From contig PHCE01000002.1 in NCBI GenBank assembly GCA_002840765.1, positions 579,192 through 643,191 of the forward strand: a stretch of DNA of 64,000 nt. Reading direction: 5' to 3'. Below the pieces are notes generated by a model. It was not told the DNA's origin, searched no databases, and worked only from the letters and a program-made list of their open reading frames with translations. Source of the stretch: Betaproteobacteria bacterium HGW-Betaproteobacteria-7. GTDB lineage: Bacteria; Pseudomonadota; Gammaproteobacteria; Burkholderiales; Rhodocyclaceae. A program made the position numbers and the translations under genes. Below, piece after piece: positions 7,204-14,243 of the stretch. The stretch's first letter is position 1. Every line of letters begins with the position of its first letter.

Positions 7204-8364
7204 ATGAACATCAAGTTACTTGTCGCCGCCGTTGCCCTCGCCTTTGTCGCCGGTCATCCGGCCGCCCAGACAGCGGCGCCGGTCTCCGAACCGCAGGCCA
7301 GTGAGTCGCCGCTGGTGCGCTATCAGAAGGTTGTCGATTTTGACTATGTGAAGCCGCTTGCCACCTTGCCGCGCAAGATCGAGGAGGGCGCCCTGATCAT
7401 CGATTCGCGCCCCAAGGCCCGGCGTTTCGATATCGGCCATATTCCCGGGGCGATCAACCTTCCGGATACCCAGTTCGAGAAAATGGTTCATCTGCTGCCG
7501 CAGGACAAGGCGCGCGAGCTCATCTTCTATTGCCAAGGGGCGACCTGCGATCTCTCGGCGAAATCCGCCCTGAAGGCCGAAAAGCTCGGCTACACCAACA
7601 TCAAGGTCTATGAAGGCGGGATCCCGGATTGGGAAGCACGCGGCGAGAACACCGCCGTCAGTCTGGACTTCATTCTCAAGGCGCTGAAGGAGAAGGCCGA
7701 TATCGTCCTCATCGATGCCCGTCCGGCACGCCGGGTCGCCAACGAAGGAACGATTCCCGGTGCGATCAACATTTCGGACACCAATTTCGACAAGGAAACT
7801 GCCAAGCTTCCGGCCGACAAAAACACGGAAATCATCTTTTTCTGCCAGGGCTTTGCTTGTGACCTCTCGGAGAAGTCCGCCAAGAAGGCCAAGGCGCTCG
7901 GGTACACCAAGGTCCGTACTTTCCCCGACGGCCATCCGGCCTACGTGGCGGCGACCAGTGGCGCTCAGGGGGCTGCTGCGGCTCCGGCCGGGGGACGCAG
8001 CGAACCCGCTGTCGCCGCTCCGACGCTTGAGCCAGGCAAGGAGAAGGGCAGCATCACCACCGCCTCGTTCGAGCGCATCCTGAAGGAAAGTCCGGGCTCG
8101 ATGCTGATCGTCGATGTGCGCGACGCCAAGGACATCAAGGCCGGCACCTTCCCTGGTGCGGTCAATATCCCGGTCGGCGAGGTCGAAAAGCGTATCGGCG
8201 AGTTGCCGAAGGACAAGCCCGCAGTCTTCGTCTGCACCACCGGAGCGCGTTCCGGCGAGGCTTATGACATGGTGAAGCTGATCGATGCCAGCTTGCCCGT
8301 CTATTTCCTCGATGCCGAGGTCGCCTTTGCCGGCGGCGGCGCATACAAGATCAAGGCGCGCTGA
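7204..8364 (+). CDS. Exported triple-rhodanese-domain sulfurtransferase
   Basis: 386 aa with an N-terminal signal peptide (to about residue 21) and three rhodanese homology domains. Domain 1 (about 45-148) has Cys110 in the loop CQGATCD; domain 2 (about 152-250) has Cys214 in CQGFACD. An Ala/Pro-rich linker covers 253-278, and domain 3 (about 284-386) has Cys344 in CTTGARSG. All three catalytic cysteines are present, so all may bind persulfide sulfur. Domains 1 and 2 look like a tandem duplication. ATG 7204 was chosen for the signal peptide and the upstream GGGAG. Its place behind the octahaem/cytochrome regulon suggests sulfane-sulfur handling during tetrathionate or thiosulfate turnover. 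Confidence 0.85.
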   Translation: MNIKLLVAAVALAFVAGHPAAQTAAPVSEPQASESPLVRYQKVVDFDYVKPLATLPRKIEEGALIIDSRPKARRFDIGHIPGAINLPDTQFEKMVHLLPQDKARELIFYCQGATCDLSAKSALKAEKLGYTNIKVYEGGIPDWEARGENTAVSLDFILKALKEKADIVLIDARPARRVANEGTIPGAINISDTNFDKETAKLPADKNTEIIFFCQGFACDLSEKSAKKAKALGYTKVRTFPDGHPAYVAATSGAQGAAAAPAGGRSEPAVAAPTLEPGKEKGSITTASFERILKESPGSMLIVDVRDAKDIKAGTFPGAVNIPVGEVEKRIGELPKDKPAVFVCTTGARSGEAYDMVKLIDASLPVYFLDAEVAFAGGGAYKIKAR

Positions 8365-8373
8365 TCCGCTGGT

Positions 8374-9528
8374 TCAGCAAAAAAGCGGCAGTTCTGCTTG
8401 CCTGATATCCGCGGCCATGTTGGCCGCGGTTTCTTTTTGCAGCCCGCCGGCCCGCACCCCAAGCAGCCGGATGCGTTGTTCCAGCGGGATGCGCTTGAGG
8501 CACTCGCCGGCGGCCCGACGGATGGTGGCGGCGTCGGCGGTGGCGACGGGCAGGGTGAGGTCGCGGGTGACGGCGTGGAAGTCGGCGAAGCGCAGTTTGA
8601 TGCCGATGGTGCGGCTGGTGTAGCCCTTGCGTTGCAGGTCGTCGGCGACACGGTGGCAGAGGCCGGTGAAGATTTCCGAGAGTTCGGCGCGGTCCTGGCG
8701 CGGGTGCAGGTCGCGGTCAAAAGTGCTTTCGCGGCTGATCGACTTGGTTTCGTGTTCGACGATGACGGGGCGCTCGTCAAGGCCGTGGGCGACGCGGTGC
8801 AGCCAGTGGCCGTAGCGCTGGCCGAAGTGGCGGACGAGCAGTTCGAGCGGTGTCGCCGCCAGCTGGCCGATGCTCTGGATGCCAAGCTCGGCCAGGCGGG
8901 CGTCGGCTTTCGGGCCGATGCCGTTGATCTTGCGTGCCGGCAGCGGCCAGATGCGGGTGGGGATGTCGTCCATGGCGAGCAGGGTGATGCCGTCCGGTTT
9001 GTCGAGGTCGGAGGCGATCTTGGCCAGCAGCTTGTTGGGGGTGATGCCGATGGAGCAGCTGAGGCCGGTGGCGTCACCGACGGCCTGCTTGATCTGCCGG
9101 GCGAGGCTGAGGCTGTCGCCGGGGAGGGCGCTGAGGTCGATGTAGATTTCGTCGATGCCGCGATCCTCGATCTGCGGCGCGATGCGGGCGACGGCGGCCT
9201 TGAAACGGCGCGAGCAGTCGCGATAGGCGTCGAAATTGGCGGGCAGCAGGATGGCCTCGGGGGCGAGCTGGGCGGCCTTCATCAGGCCCATGCCGGAAAA
9301 GACGCCGAGCGCCCGCGCTTCGTAGGTGGAGGTGGTGATGACGCCGCGCCCGGCATAGTCGCGCAGGCGGGAGAACTGGCGGCGACCGTCGGCGCCGGTT
9401 TGCGGCCGGTCCACCCGGCGGCCGCCGACGACGACCGGCTGGCCGCGCAATTCCGGGTAGGCCAGCAGCTCGACGGAGGCGAAAAAGGCATCCATGTCGA
9501 GGTGAGCGATGCGTCGATTACTGTTCAT
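8374..9528 (-). CDS. dinB: DNA polymerase IV (Y-family translesion polymerase)
   Basis: 384 aa. The N-terminus IAHLDMDAFFASVE and the catalytic segment RGIDEIYIDLS carry the acidic metal ligands of Y-family polymerases. The thumb and helix-hairpin-helix region (KINGIGPKADARL) and little-finger domain follow, and the chain ends ADIRQAELPLFC, a clamp-binding-like motif (QAELPLF). ATG 9528 lies within a LexA box and six bases after a -10-like TATACT, so the mRNA may be leaderless. The 3' end converges on the rhodanese gene with a 9-bp gap. Expected to be SOS-induced. Confidence 0.93.
   Translation of the reverse strand: MNSNRRIAHLDMDAFFASVELLAYPELRGQPVVVGGRRVDRPQTGADGRRQFSRLRDYAGRGVITTSTYEARALGVFSGMGLMKAAQLAPEAILLPANFDAYRDCSRRFKAAVARIAPQIEDRGIDEIYIDLSALPGDSLSLARQIKQAVGDATGLSCSIGITPNKLLAKIASDLDKPDGITLLAMDDIPTRIWPLPARKINGIGPKADARLAELGIQSIGQLAATPLELLVRHFGQRYGHWLHRVAHGLDERPVIVEHETKSISRESTFDRDLHPRQDRAELSEIFTGLCHRVADDLQRKGYTSRTIGIKLRFADFHAVTRDLTLPVATADAATIRRAAGECLKRIPLEQRIRLLGVRAGGLQKETAANMAADIRQAELPLFC
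8409..8438 (+). terminator. Rho-independent terminator of the rhodanese operon, inside dinB
   Basis: A 9-bp stem CCGCGGCCA / TGGCCGCGG with a TGT loop, followed by TTTCTTTTT on the plus strand. It lies 45 nt past the rhodanese stop codon and within the 3' coding part of dinB on the other strand. Confidence 0.75.
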
Positions 9529-9536
9529 CTGAACAG
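9521..9536. promoter_or_regulatory. LexA (SOS) box overlapping dinB start codon
   Basis: CTGT-TCATCTGA-ACAG fits the LexA consensus CTGT-N8-ACAG exactly. Minus-strand TATACT (9540-9535) would place dinB transcription near its ATG at 9528. A plus-strand TATAAT (9537-9542) also abuts the box, so LexA could cover two opposed promoters. Confidence 0.8.
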
Positions 9537-9548
9537 TATAATGCCTGC

Positions 9549-9641
9549 CGCCGGGTAACCGTTTATCCCCGGTTCCTGTGGACAAGTCTGTGGGTTGCCT
9601 CTGGGCCGTTGCGCCAGGCCTCTGACGCAACGGCGTTTTTC
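9549..9641 (+). ncRNA. Candidate SOS-controlled small RNA or short untranslated transcript
   Basis: A consensus -10 TATAAT at 9537-9542 points rightward from the LexA box. A strong hairpin, GCCGTTGCG (9605-9613) with CGCAACGGC (9626-9634), is followed by GTTTTTC, a typical terminator. No ORF lies between, and the -35 (TCGATT, 17-bp spacing) is weak. The transcript is inferred. Confidence 0.35.
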
Positions 9642-9738
9642 TTGCCTTGCCAAAAAAATGGGCAACCGGCGAAAGCCTTGGTGGCGAAGGCATCCAGCCG
9701 GACAATGGGGTTGTCTCATCGTTGATGGTAAGGAGCGC

Positions 9739-10224
9739 ATGGCAATGAATATTTATCTGGCTGGTCCTGATGTCTTTCGCCCGGATGCCCTGGCCTGGGC
9801 CGAGTCGGCGCGTCGCTTGCTGGCGGCGGCCGGGCATCGGGCGCTGATTCCCCTGGATAACGAGGAGACGACGGCGGCCGGCATCTACCGGGCCAATATT
9901 GCGTTGATCGGCGAGGCCGATGCGCTGCTCGCCAATCTCGATCCGTTTCGCGGCCGTGAGCCGGATTCGGGCACCTGTTTCGAGATCGGCTATGCCGTGG
10001 CTCTGGGCAAGCCGGTGGTCGGTTACCTGAGCGATGGCCGAACGCAGGCCGACAAACTCTCTGCACACTATGGCGAGCGCCGGCTGCGCCAGGACGGGCG
10101 GCCGGTTGATCCGCAGGGCATGGCGATCGAGGATTTCGCCCTGCCGGTGAACCTGATGCTGGGCGTTTCCTGCCGGATCGTCGCGGGTGACCTCGGGCGG
10201 GCGCTGGCGGAACTGACGGGCTGA
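9739..10224 (+). CDS. Nucleoside 2-deoxyribosyltransferase-like protein
   Basis: 161 aa. The start MNIYLAGPDVF, the middle segment NLDPFRGREPDSGT and the motif FEIGYAVALGKPVVGY are diagnostic of the nucleoside 2-deoxyribosyltransferase fold. The Glu in FEIGYA is the usual nucleophile. It may exchange or hydrolyse bases on deoxynucleosides or their monophosphates (DNPH1-like), a nucleotide-pool role. AAGGAG at 9730-9735 serves ATG 9739 or the in-frame ATG 9745 (MNIYL); the second has the better spacing. Next to dinB, a link to nucleotide sanitation is possible but unproven. Confidence 0.82.
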   Translation: MAMNIYLAGPDVFRPDALAWAESARRLLAAAGHRALIPLDNEETTAAGIYRANIALIGEADALLANLDPFRGREPDSGTCFEIGYAVALGKPVVGYLSDGRTQADKLSAHYGERRLRQDGRPVDPQGMAIEDFALPVNLMLGVSCRIVAGDLGRALAELTG

Positions 10225-10228
10225 GCCG

Positions 10229-10534
10229 GTGAAGCCCTGGTTCCTCTATTTGATCGAATGTGCCGACGGCAGCATCTACACCGGCATCACCACCGATGTG
10301 GCGGCGCGCTATGCCGCGCATCAACGTGGGGTCGGCGCCCGCTACACGCGTTCGCACCCGCCGCAGCGCCTGCTCGGCGTCGAAGTCCATGCCGACCGCG
10401 CCAGCGCCTCGCGCGCCGAATACCGGGTCAAGCAACTGACGCCGGCGGCCAAGCGGGACTATGCGGCACGCCTGGCGGCGGGAAACGTGGGTCTTGCCGG
10501 CAGCCCTGAGTCAGTATTGGGTAAATTCGTTTGA
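10229..10534 (+). CDS. GIY-YIG domain protein (YhbQ/UPF0213-like)
   Basis: 101 aa. Compact GIY-YIG nuclease domain: WFLYLIECADGSIYTGIT supplies the YLI and YTGI strands, followed by the conserved Arg of the helix (AARYAAHQRG), then SRAEYRVKQL with the expected Glu. Small members such as YhbQ act on DNA or are of unknown role. It starts with GTG four nt after the preceding stop, so the two genes are probably co-transcribed. Confidence 0.85.
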   Translation: MKPWFLYLIECADGSIYTGITTDVAARYAAHQRGVGARYTRSHPPQRLLGVEVHADRASASRAEYRVKQLTPAAKRDYAARLAAGNVGLAGSPESVLGKFV

Positions 10535-10611
10535 CAATGTGTAATCGCCGGAAACTTTTCTCCGACTGGCCCGGTCTGTCCACGAGCTCAACCACCCTGA
10601 AGGAATCAGCC

Positions 10612-11052
10612 ATGCCGAATCGTGCAGTGATCAAGGTCATCCAGAACCGTGATTTCCTGGTTTCGACGCCGGAGAAAAGTGTCCGCGCTGTCGCTGTTCA
10701 CATGAAACAGAATGCGGCAGCGGCGACTCTCGTCGTCGATGCCAAAAAAGGCCGGCTGATCGGGATCTGCACCGAGCGCGATCTGGCGTTCAAGGTCCTG
10801 GCGGAAGGTCTCGATCCGCTGACCACCCCGGTCAGCGCGGTGATGACTGAAGATCCGCAGAGCGTCGGGCCGGAAATGCTCTTCGGTCATGCCCTGCATC
10901 TGATGTACGAAGGCGGTTTCCGGCATATGCCGGTGGTCGATCCGATTGGTCGGCCGATCGGACTGATCTCCGCGCGCGACGCGCTGGGTCTGGAAATGCT
11001 GGGTTTCTGCCAGGAACTGGAGCAGCGCGAGACGCTGACGGAGATTATGTAA
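10612..11052 (+). CDS. Two-CBS-domain protein
   Basis: 146 aa made of a CBS pair (about 10-65 and 80-135): VRAVAVHMKQNAAAATLVVD with GICTERDLAFKVL, and FGHALHLMYEGGFRHMPVVD with GLISARDALG. Such pairs bind adenosyl ligands and regulate partner proteins; the partner is unknown because no effector domain is fused. ATG 10612 has GAAGGA upstream, whereas the longer in-frame start at 10531 lacks a ribosome site. Confidence 0.85.
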   Translation: MPNRAVIKVIQNRDFLVSTPEKSVRAVAVHMKQNAAAATLVVDAKKGRLIGICTERDLAFKVLAEGLDPLTTPVSAVMTEDPQSVGPEMLFGHALHLMYEGGFRHMPVVDPIGRPIGLISARDALGLEMLGFCQELEQRETLTEIM

Positions 11053-11080
11053 GCGCTCGGGGCCGCTACGCCGGCCCGGC

Positions 11081-11713
11081 TCAGCCGAGCAGCTTGCGCT
11101 GGTCGAGGAAGGTTTCGAGAATTTCCAGCCGCGCCAGCGCATCGTCCAGTTCCAGCAGCTTCTGTTTGGCCAGGTTCTGGATGGGTAGCACTTCGGTGAT
11201 CCGGTAGCCAACCCATTCGGCGTCGTCGAAACGATGCGGCTCCGGCATGCGCTGCGGGCCAAGGTCGTTGACGATGCGCTGGAGCAGCGGCAGCAGGCGC
11301 TGGCGTTCCACCGGGACGCCGGTCGGTTCGCCGACGGCCAGCAGTTCCACCGTGCCTTCAAGCAGGTTGTCGGCGTTGCTGTGCGTTTCGATGATACGGA
11401 AGCGCCGGCCGCCGCGGGTGGTGATCTGCAGGATGCCGAGCTGTTCCATCTCCCAGTCGCCGATGGTGGCCAGCGTGCCGACCGGGTGCGGCTCGGCAGC
11501 CTTGCCGGTTTCGTTGCCGCTGGCGATCAGGCAGATGCCGAAGGGGCTGTTGTCCTTCATGCAGGCGGCGGCCATGTCCAGGTAGCGCTGCTCGAAAACC
11601 TTCAGCGGCTGCACGCCGCCGGGAAAGAGCACGGTGTTCAGCGGAAAAATCGGCAGGCGCAGGGTCTCTATCGTGGTACCGGAGGGGGCGCGGTTGAAAT
11701 CGAACCAGCCCAT
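11081..11713 (-). CDS. LON substrate-binding-domain (LAN) family protein
   Basis: 210 aa. The chain begins LRLPIFPLNTVLFPGGVQPLKVFEQRY, the hallmark of the Lon protease N-terminal domain, but no AAA+ or protease domain follows. Stand-alone LON-domain proteins are widespread in proteobacteria with poorly known function, possibly as adaptors for substrate recognition. The ATG overlaps the ubiX stop region (11713), suggesting co-translation. Confidence 0.87.
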   Translation of the reverse strand: MGWFDFNRAPSGTTIETLRLPIFPLNTVLFPGGVQPLKVFEQRYLDMAAACMKDNSPFGICLIASGNETGKAAEPHPVGTLATIGDWEMEQLGILQITTRGGRRFRIIETHSNADNLLEGTVELLAVGEPTGVPVERQRLLPLLQRIVNDLGPQRMPEPHRFDDAEWVGYRITEVLPIQNLAKQKLLELDDALARLEILETFLDQRKLLG

Positions 11714-12318
11714 CAGGCGCCCCAGCGCTGCATCAGTTGATGCGGCACGCGCAACTGGTCGAGGATGCGGGCGACGACGAAATCGACCAGGTCCTGCACC
11801 TGCTGCGGGTGATGGTAGAAGCCCGGGCTGGGCGGCAGGATGACGGCGCCGGCGCGTGACAGGCGCAGCATGTTTTCCAGGTGGATGGCCGAGAACGGCG
11901 TTTCACGTGGAACCAGCACCAGTTGGCGGCCTTCCTTGAGCACCACATCGGCGGCCCGGCCGATCAGATTGTTGGCCAGGCCTTGGGCGATGGCCGCCAG
12001 CGTGCCCATCGAGCACGGGCAGACGACCATGGCGTCGGGCGGATTGGAGCCGGAAGCCACCGGGGCGAACCATTCCTCGCGGCCATAAACGGCCAGTAAC
12101 TCGGGATCGGCCGGCTGCAGGCGGGCGAGCAGGGTGGCGCGGGCGTCGGCGGGGCGCGACGGCAGTTCGAAATCCATCTCCTGCCGGGCAACGATCTGGG
12201 CCGCCTGCGAATACAGCAACTGCACGCGACAGCCGGCCGCCAGCAGGCATTCCAGCAAGCGCAGCCCGTAGGGCATGCCGGAAGCACCGGTCAGGGCGAG
12301 GCAGACGGTTTGGGACAT
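11713..12318 (-). CDS. ubiX: Flavin prenyltransferase UbiX
   Basis: 201 aa. The Rossmann-like N-terminus LALTGASGMPYGLRLLECL and the segment MVVCPCSMGTLAAIAQGLANNLI are characteristic of UbiX/Pad1. The catalytic-loop residues in VPRETPFSAIHLENM follow. UbiX makes prenylated FMN, the cofactor that UbiD uses to decarboxylate the ubiquinone precursor. Its start overlaps the upstream Gx transporter gene by 28 nt. Confidence 0.93.
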   Translation of the reverse strand: MSQTVCLALTGASGMPYGLRLLECLLAAGCRVQLLYSQAAQIVARQEMDFELPSRPADARATLLARLQPADPELLAVYGREEWFAPVASGSNPPDAMVVCPCSMGTLAAIAQGLANNLIGRAADVVLKEGRQLVLVPRETPFSAIHLENMLRLSRAGAVILPPSPGFYHHPQQVQDLVDFVVARILDQLRVPHQLMQRWGA

Positions 12319-12893
12319 GGCGGATCTTCCGATGATTCAGCCAGCAGTTTAGCCGCGATCATGCCGTTGATGGTGCCGAAGACAAGGGCGGCAGCGGCGA
12401 ATAGCGGGGTCAGCAGGAACACCCCATCATGCGGGATCAGCCAGGCGCGGGCGAGCAGCAACTGGCCGCCGATATGGGCGAAGGCGGCGAAGACGGAGAG
12501 CGTCACCGGGCCGAACCAGCGCCGCGGCAGATGCATGGCCAGACCAAGGGTGAGCAGGCTGAGCGTGGTCCCGGTCAGCGAAAGGAAGAAGCCAGGGGCG
12601 AGGAAATGGCCAAGCAGCAGGCTGCCGGCCAGCACGCGCAGGACGCTGACCCAGACGGCGGTGCCCCAGCCGTAGCGCATCAGCACGACCAGGGTGACGA
12701 TGTTGGCCAGGCCCGGCTTGACGCCGGGCAGCGGCGACGGAATGGCGGCATCGATCAGCGACAGGCCAACCGCTGCCGTGGCTAGCCAGGCGACGCGACG
12801 GTCCTCGGCGCTGACCGTCAGTTGCGTTACCCCGGGCTGCGGTCCGGGGCTGGCGCTCGACTCGTGGTCAGTAACTGATCGAGTCATAGACAC
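12291..12893 (-). CDS. Gx transporter-family membrane protein
   Basis: 200 aa with about five hydrophobic helices and the motif DAAIPSPLPGVKPGLANIVTL, typical of the Gx-transporter / 'heptaprenyl diphosphate synthase component I' family (PF07456). These resemble energy-coupling-factor S components, but the substrate is unknown. It pairs with the NusG-II-domain protein just upstream (26-nt overlap), a recurrent pairing in bacteria. Start 12893 or 12887 (MTRSV). Confidence 0.78.
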   Translation of the reverse strand: MSMTRSVTDHESSASPGPQPGVTQLTVSAEDRRVAWLATAAVGLSLIDAAIPSPLPGVKPGLANIVTLVVLMRYGWGTAVWVSVLRVLAGSLLLGHFLAPGFFLSLTGTTLSLLTLGLAMHLPRRWFGPVTLSVFAAFAHIGGQLLLARAWLIPHDGVFLLTPLFAAAALVFGTINGMIAAKLLAESSEDPPCPKPSASP

Positions 12894-13245
12894 GGGTGCG
12901 GCCGGCGATTTGCAGGCTGACGCGGTTGGGGGCGCAAATGGCGATTTCGCCGGGGCGCATCAGCCAGCCCTGGCGCACGCAGTACTGGCGCGGCCCGGGA
13001 TCGCTGACGACACGGGCGCGGCCCGGCTCGACAGCGATCAGCGTGACGCCGAGCGGGCCGCTGACTTCCAGTTGGCGTTTGGTGCGCAAGTCGACTTCGG
13101 CAAATACCTTGCCTTCCTGGCGGATGATGGCGCGATCGGCCAAGCCGCCCTGCCAGAACATGGGGATGCTCAGACCGACGAGCAGGGCGCCACCGAGGAC
13201 GACCAGCCAGTCGCCCGGCTGGAGCAGGGCCAGCCAGGGTTTCAA
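12868..13245 (-). CDS. NusG domain II-containing membrane-anchored protein
   Basis: 125 aa with a single N-terminal hydrophobic helix (WLVVLGGALLVGLSIPMFW) and a small beta-domain of the NusG-II type ending RQGWLMRPGEIAICAPNRVSLQI. The proposed start is TTG 13245, whose TTGA overlaps the rapZ stop codon (13242-13244), so it is translationally coupled. The longer ATG frame at 13311 would run through rapZ coding sequence. The function is unknown; the partner is the adjacent Gx transporter. Confidence 0.68.
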   Translation of the reverse strand: MKPWLALLQPGDWLVVLGGALLVGLSIPMFWQGGLADRAIIRQEGKVFAEVDLRTKRQLEVSGPLGVTLIAVEPGRARVVSDPGPRQYCVRQGWLMRPGEIAICAPNRVSLQIAGRTRVYDSISY

Positions 13246-14087
13246 GAGCCGGCCAGGGTCCGGTGGCGAACCAGCACGCGGGCATGCCGGGCGAATTCGC
13301 GGCCGAGCCACTCGGCGATGTATACCGAGCGGTGCTGGCCGCCGGTGCAGCCGATGGCCACCGTCAGGTAGCTGCGATTGTCGCGGATATAGGCCGGAAG
13401 CCAGCTGGCGACGAAGTTGGCGATGTCGTCGCGCATGCGCACGACTTCAGATTCGGCTTCAAGGAAATCGATGACCGATTTGTCGCGTCCGGTGAGCGGC
13501 CGCAGGGCGGTGTCGTAATGTGGATTGGGCAGGCAGCGGACGTCGAAGACCAGGTCGGCATCGAGCGGAATGCCGTGCTTGAAGCCGAAGGACTCGAACA
13601 TCAGGGTCAGGCCCTGGCCCGGTTCGGCTTCGATGAACTGGCGCACCCATTCGCGCAGGGCGTTGGCCTTCAGGCCGCTGGTGTCAATGCGGTGGCCGAG
13701 GCCGGATATCGGTTGCAGCAGTTCGCGCTCGGCACGGATGGTTTCTTCCAGCGACTGGCCCGGCGCGGCCAGCGGATGCCGGCGGCGCGATTCGGAATAG
13801 CGCTTGAGCAGCGTTTCTTCGTTCGCATGCAGGAAGAGGAAGGTCGGCGAGACGCCATCCTCGGCCAGTTTGGCCAGCTTTTCCGGCAGCAGTTCGATGC
13901 CGTGGCCGGAACGGCCATCGATGGCTACCGCCACCTTCTGCGTTTCCTCGCCCTTGAGCATGCGGACCAGCACGGTCAGCATTACCACCGGCAGATTGTC
14001 GACGCAGTAATAGCCGGAATCTTCCAGAAGGTTGAGGGCCACGGACTTGCCGGAACCGGAAAGGCCGCTGATCAGCACGAGTTGCAT
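13242..14087 (-). CDS. rapZ: RNase adapter protein RapZ
   Basis: 281 aa. Starts MQLVLISGLSGSGKSVAL with the P-loop GLSGSGKS, then SGYYCVDNLP. The C-terminal half includes FKHGIPLDADLVFDVRCLPNPHY and GCTGGQHRSVYIAEWL, both signatures of the YvcJ/RapZ family. In enterobacteria RapZ steers GlmZ cleavage by RNase E to tune glucosamine-6-phosphate synthesis; in betaproteobacteria this is less studied. ATG 14087 matches the family start, whereas 14165 adds an unrelated leader. Confidence 0.93.
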   Translation of the reverse strand: MQLVLISGLSGSGKSVALNLLEDSGYYCVDNLPVVMLTVLVRMLKGEETQKVAVAIDGRSGHGIELLPEKLAKLAEDGVSPTFLFLHANEETLLKRYSESRRRHPLAAPGQSLEETIRAERELLQPISGLGHRIDTSGLKANALREWVRQFIEAEPGQGLTLMFESFGFKHGIPLDADLVFDVRCLPNPHYDTALRPLTGRDKSVIDFLEAESEVVRMRDDIANFVASWLPAYIRDNRSYLTVAIGCTGGQHRSVYIAEWLGREFARHARVLVRHRTLAGS

Positions 14088-14243
14088 GCGACGCAGCATA
14101 ATCAAGGCGGCGCCCCGTAGCAAGCCGCGGCATAATGGCAGGCCGACCGGCGCAGCGGAGAACACGCCTGCTTTGCCAACAGGCCGACGCGCGGGAACAA
14201 GCCGCCCCCTGGCCGGTCAATAAGCCATCAACAGGAGACGAAC

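Noticed and set aside
8398..9558. 386-aa plus-strand ORF opposite dinB
   Set aside because: Composition (Gly, Ala, Val, Asp rich) is a typical antisense artefact of high-GC coding DNA, and dinB has clear polymerase motifs.
9561..9600. DnaA-box-like sequences (TTTATCCCC, TGTGGACAAG) near dinB
   Set aside because: Neither equals TTATCCACA and they are isolated; there is no cluster, AT-rich unwinding region or dnaA/dnaN gene, so no origin is supported.
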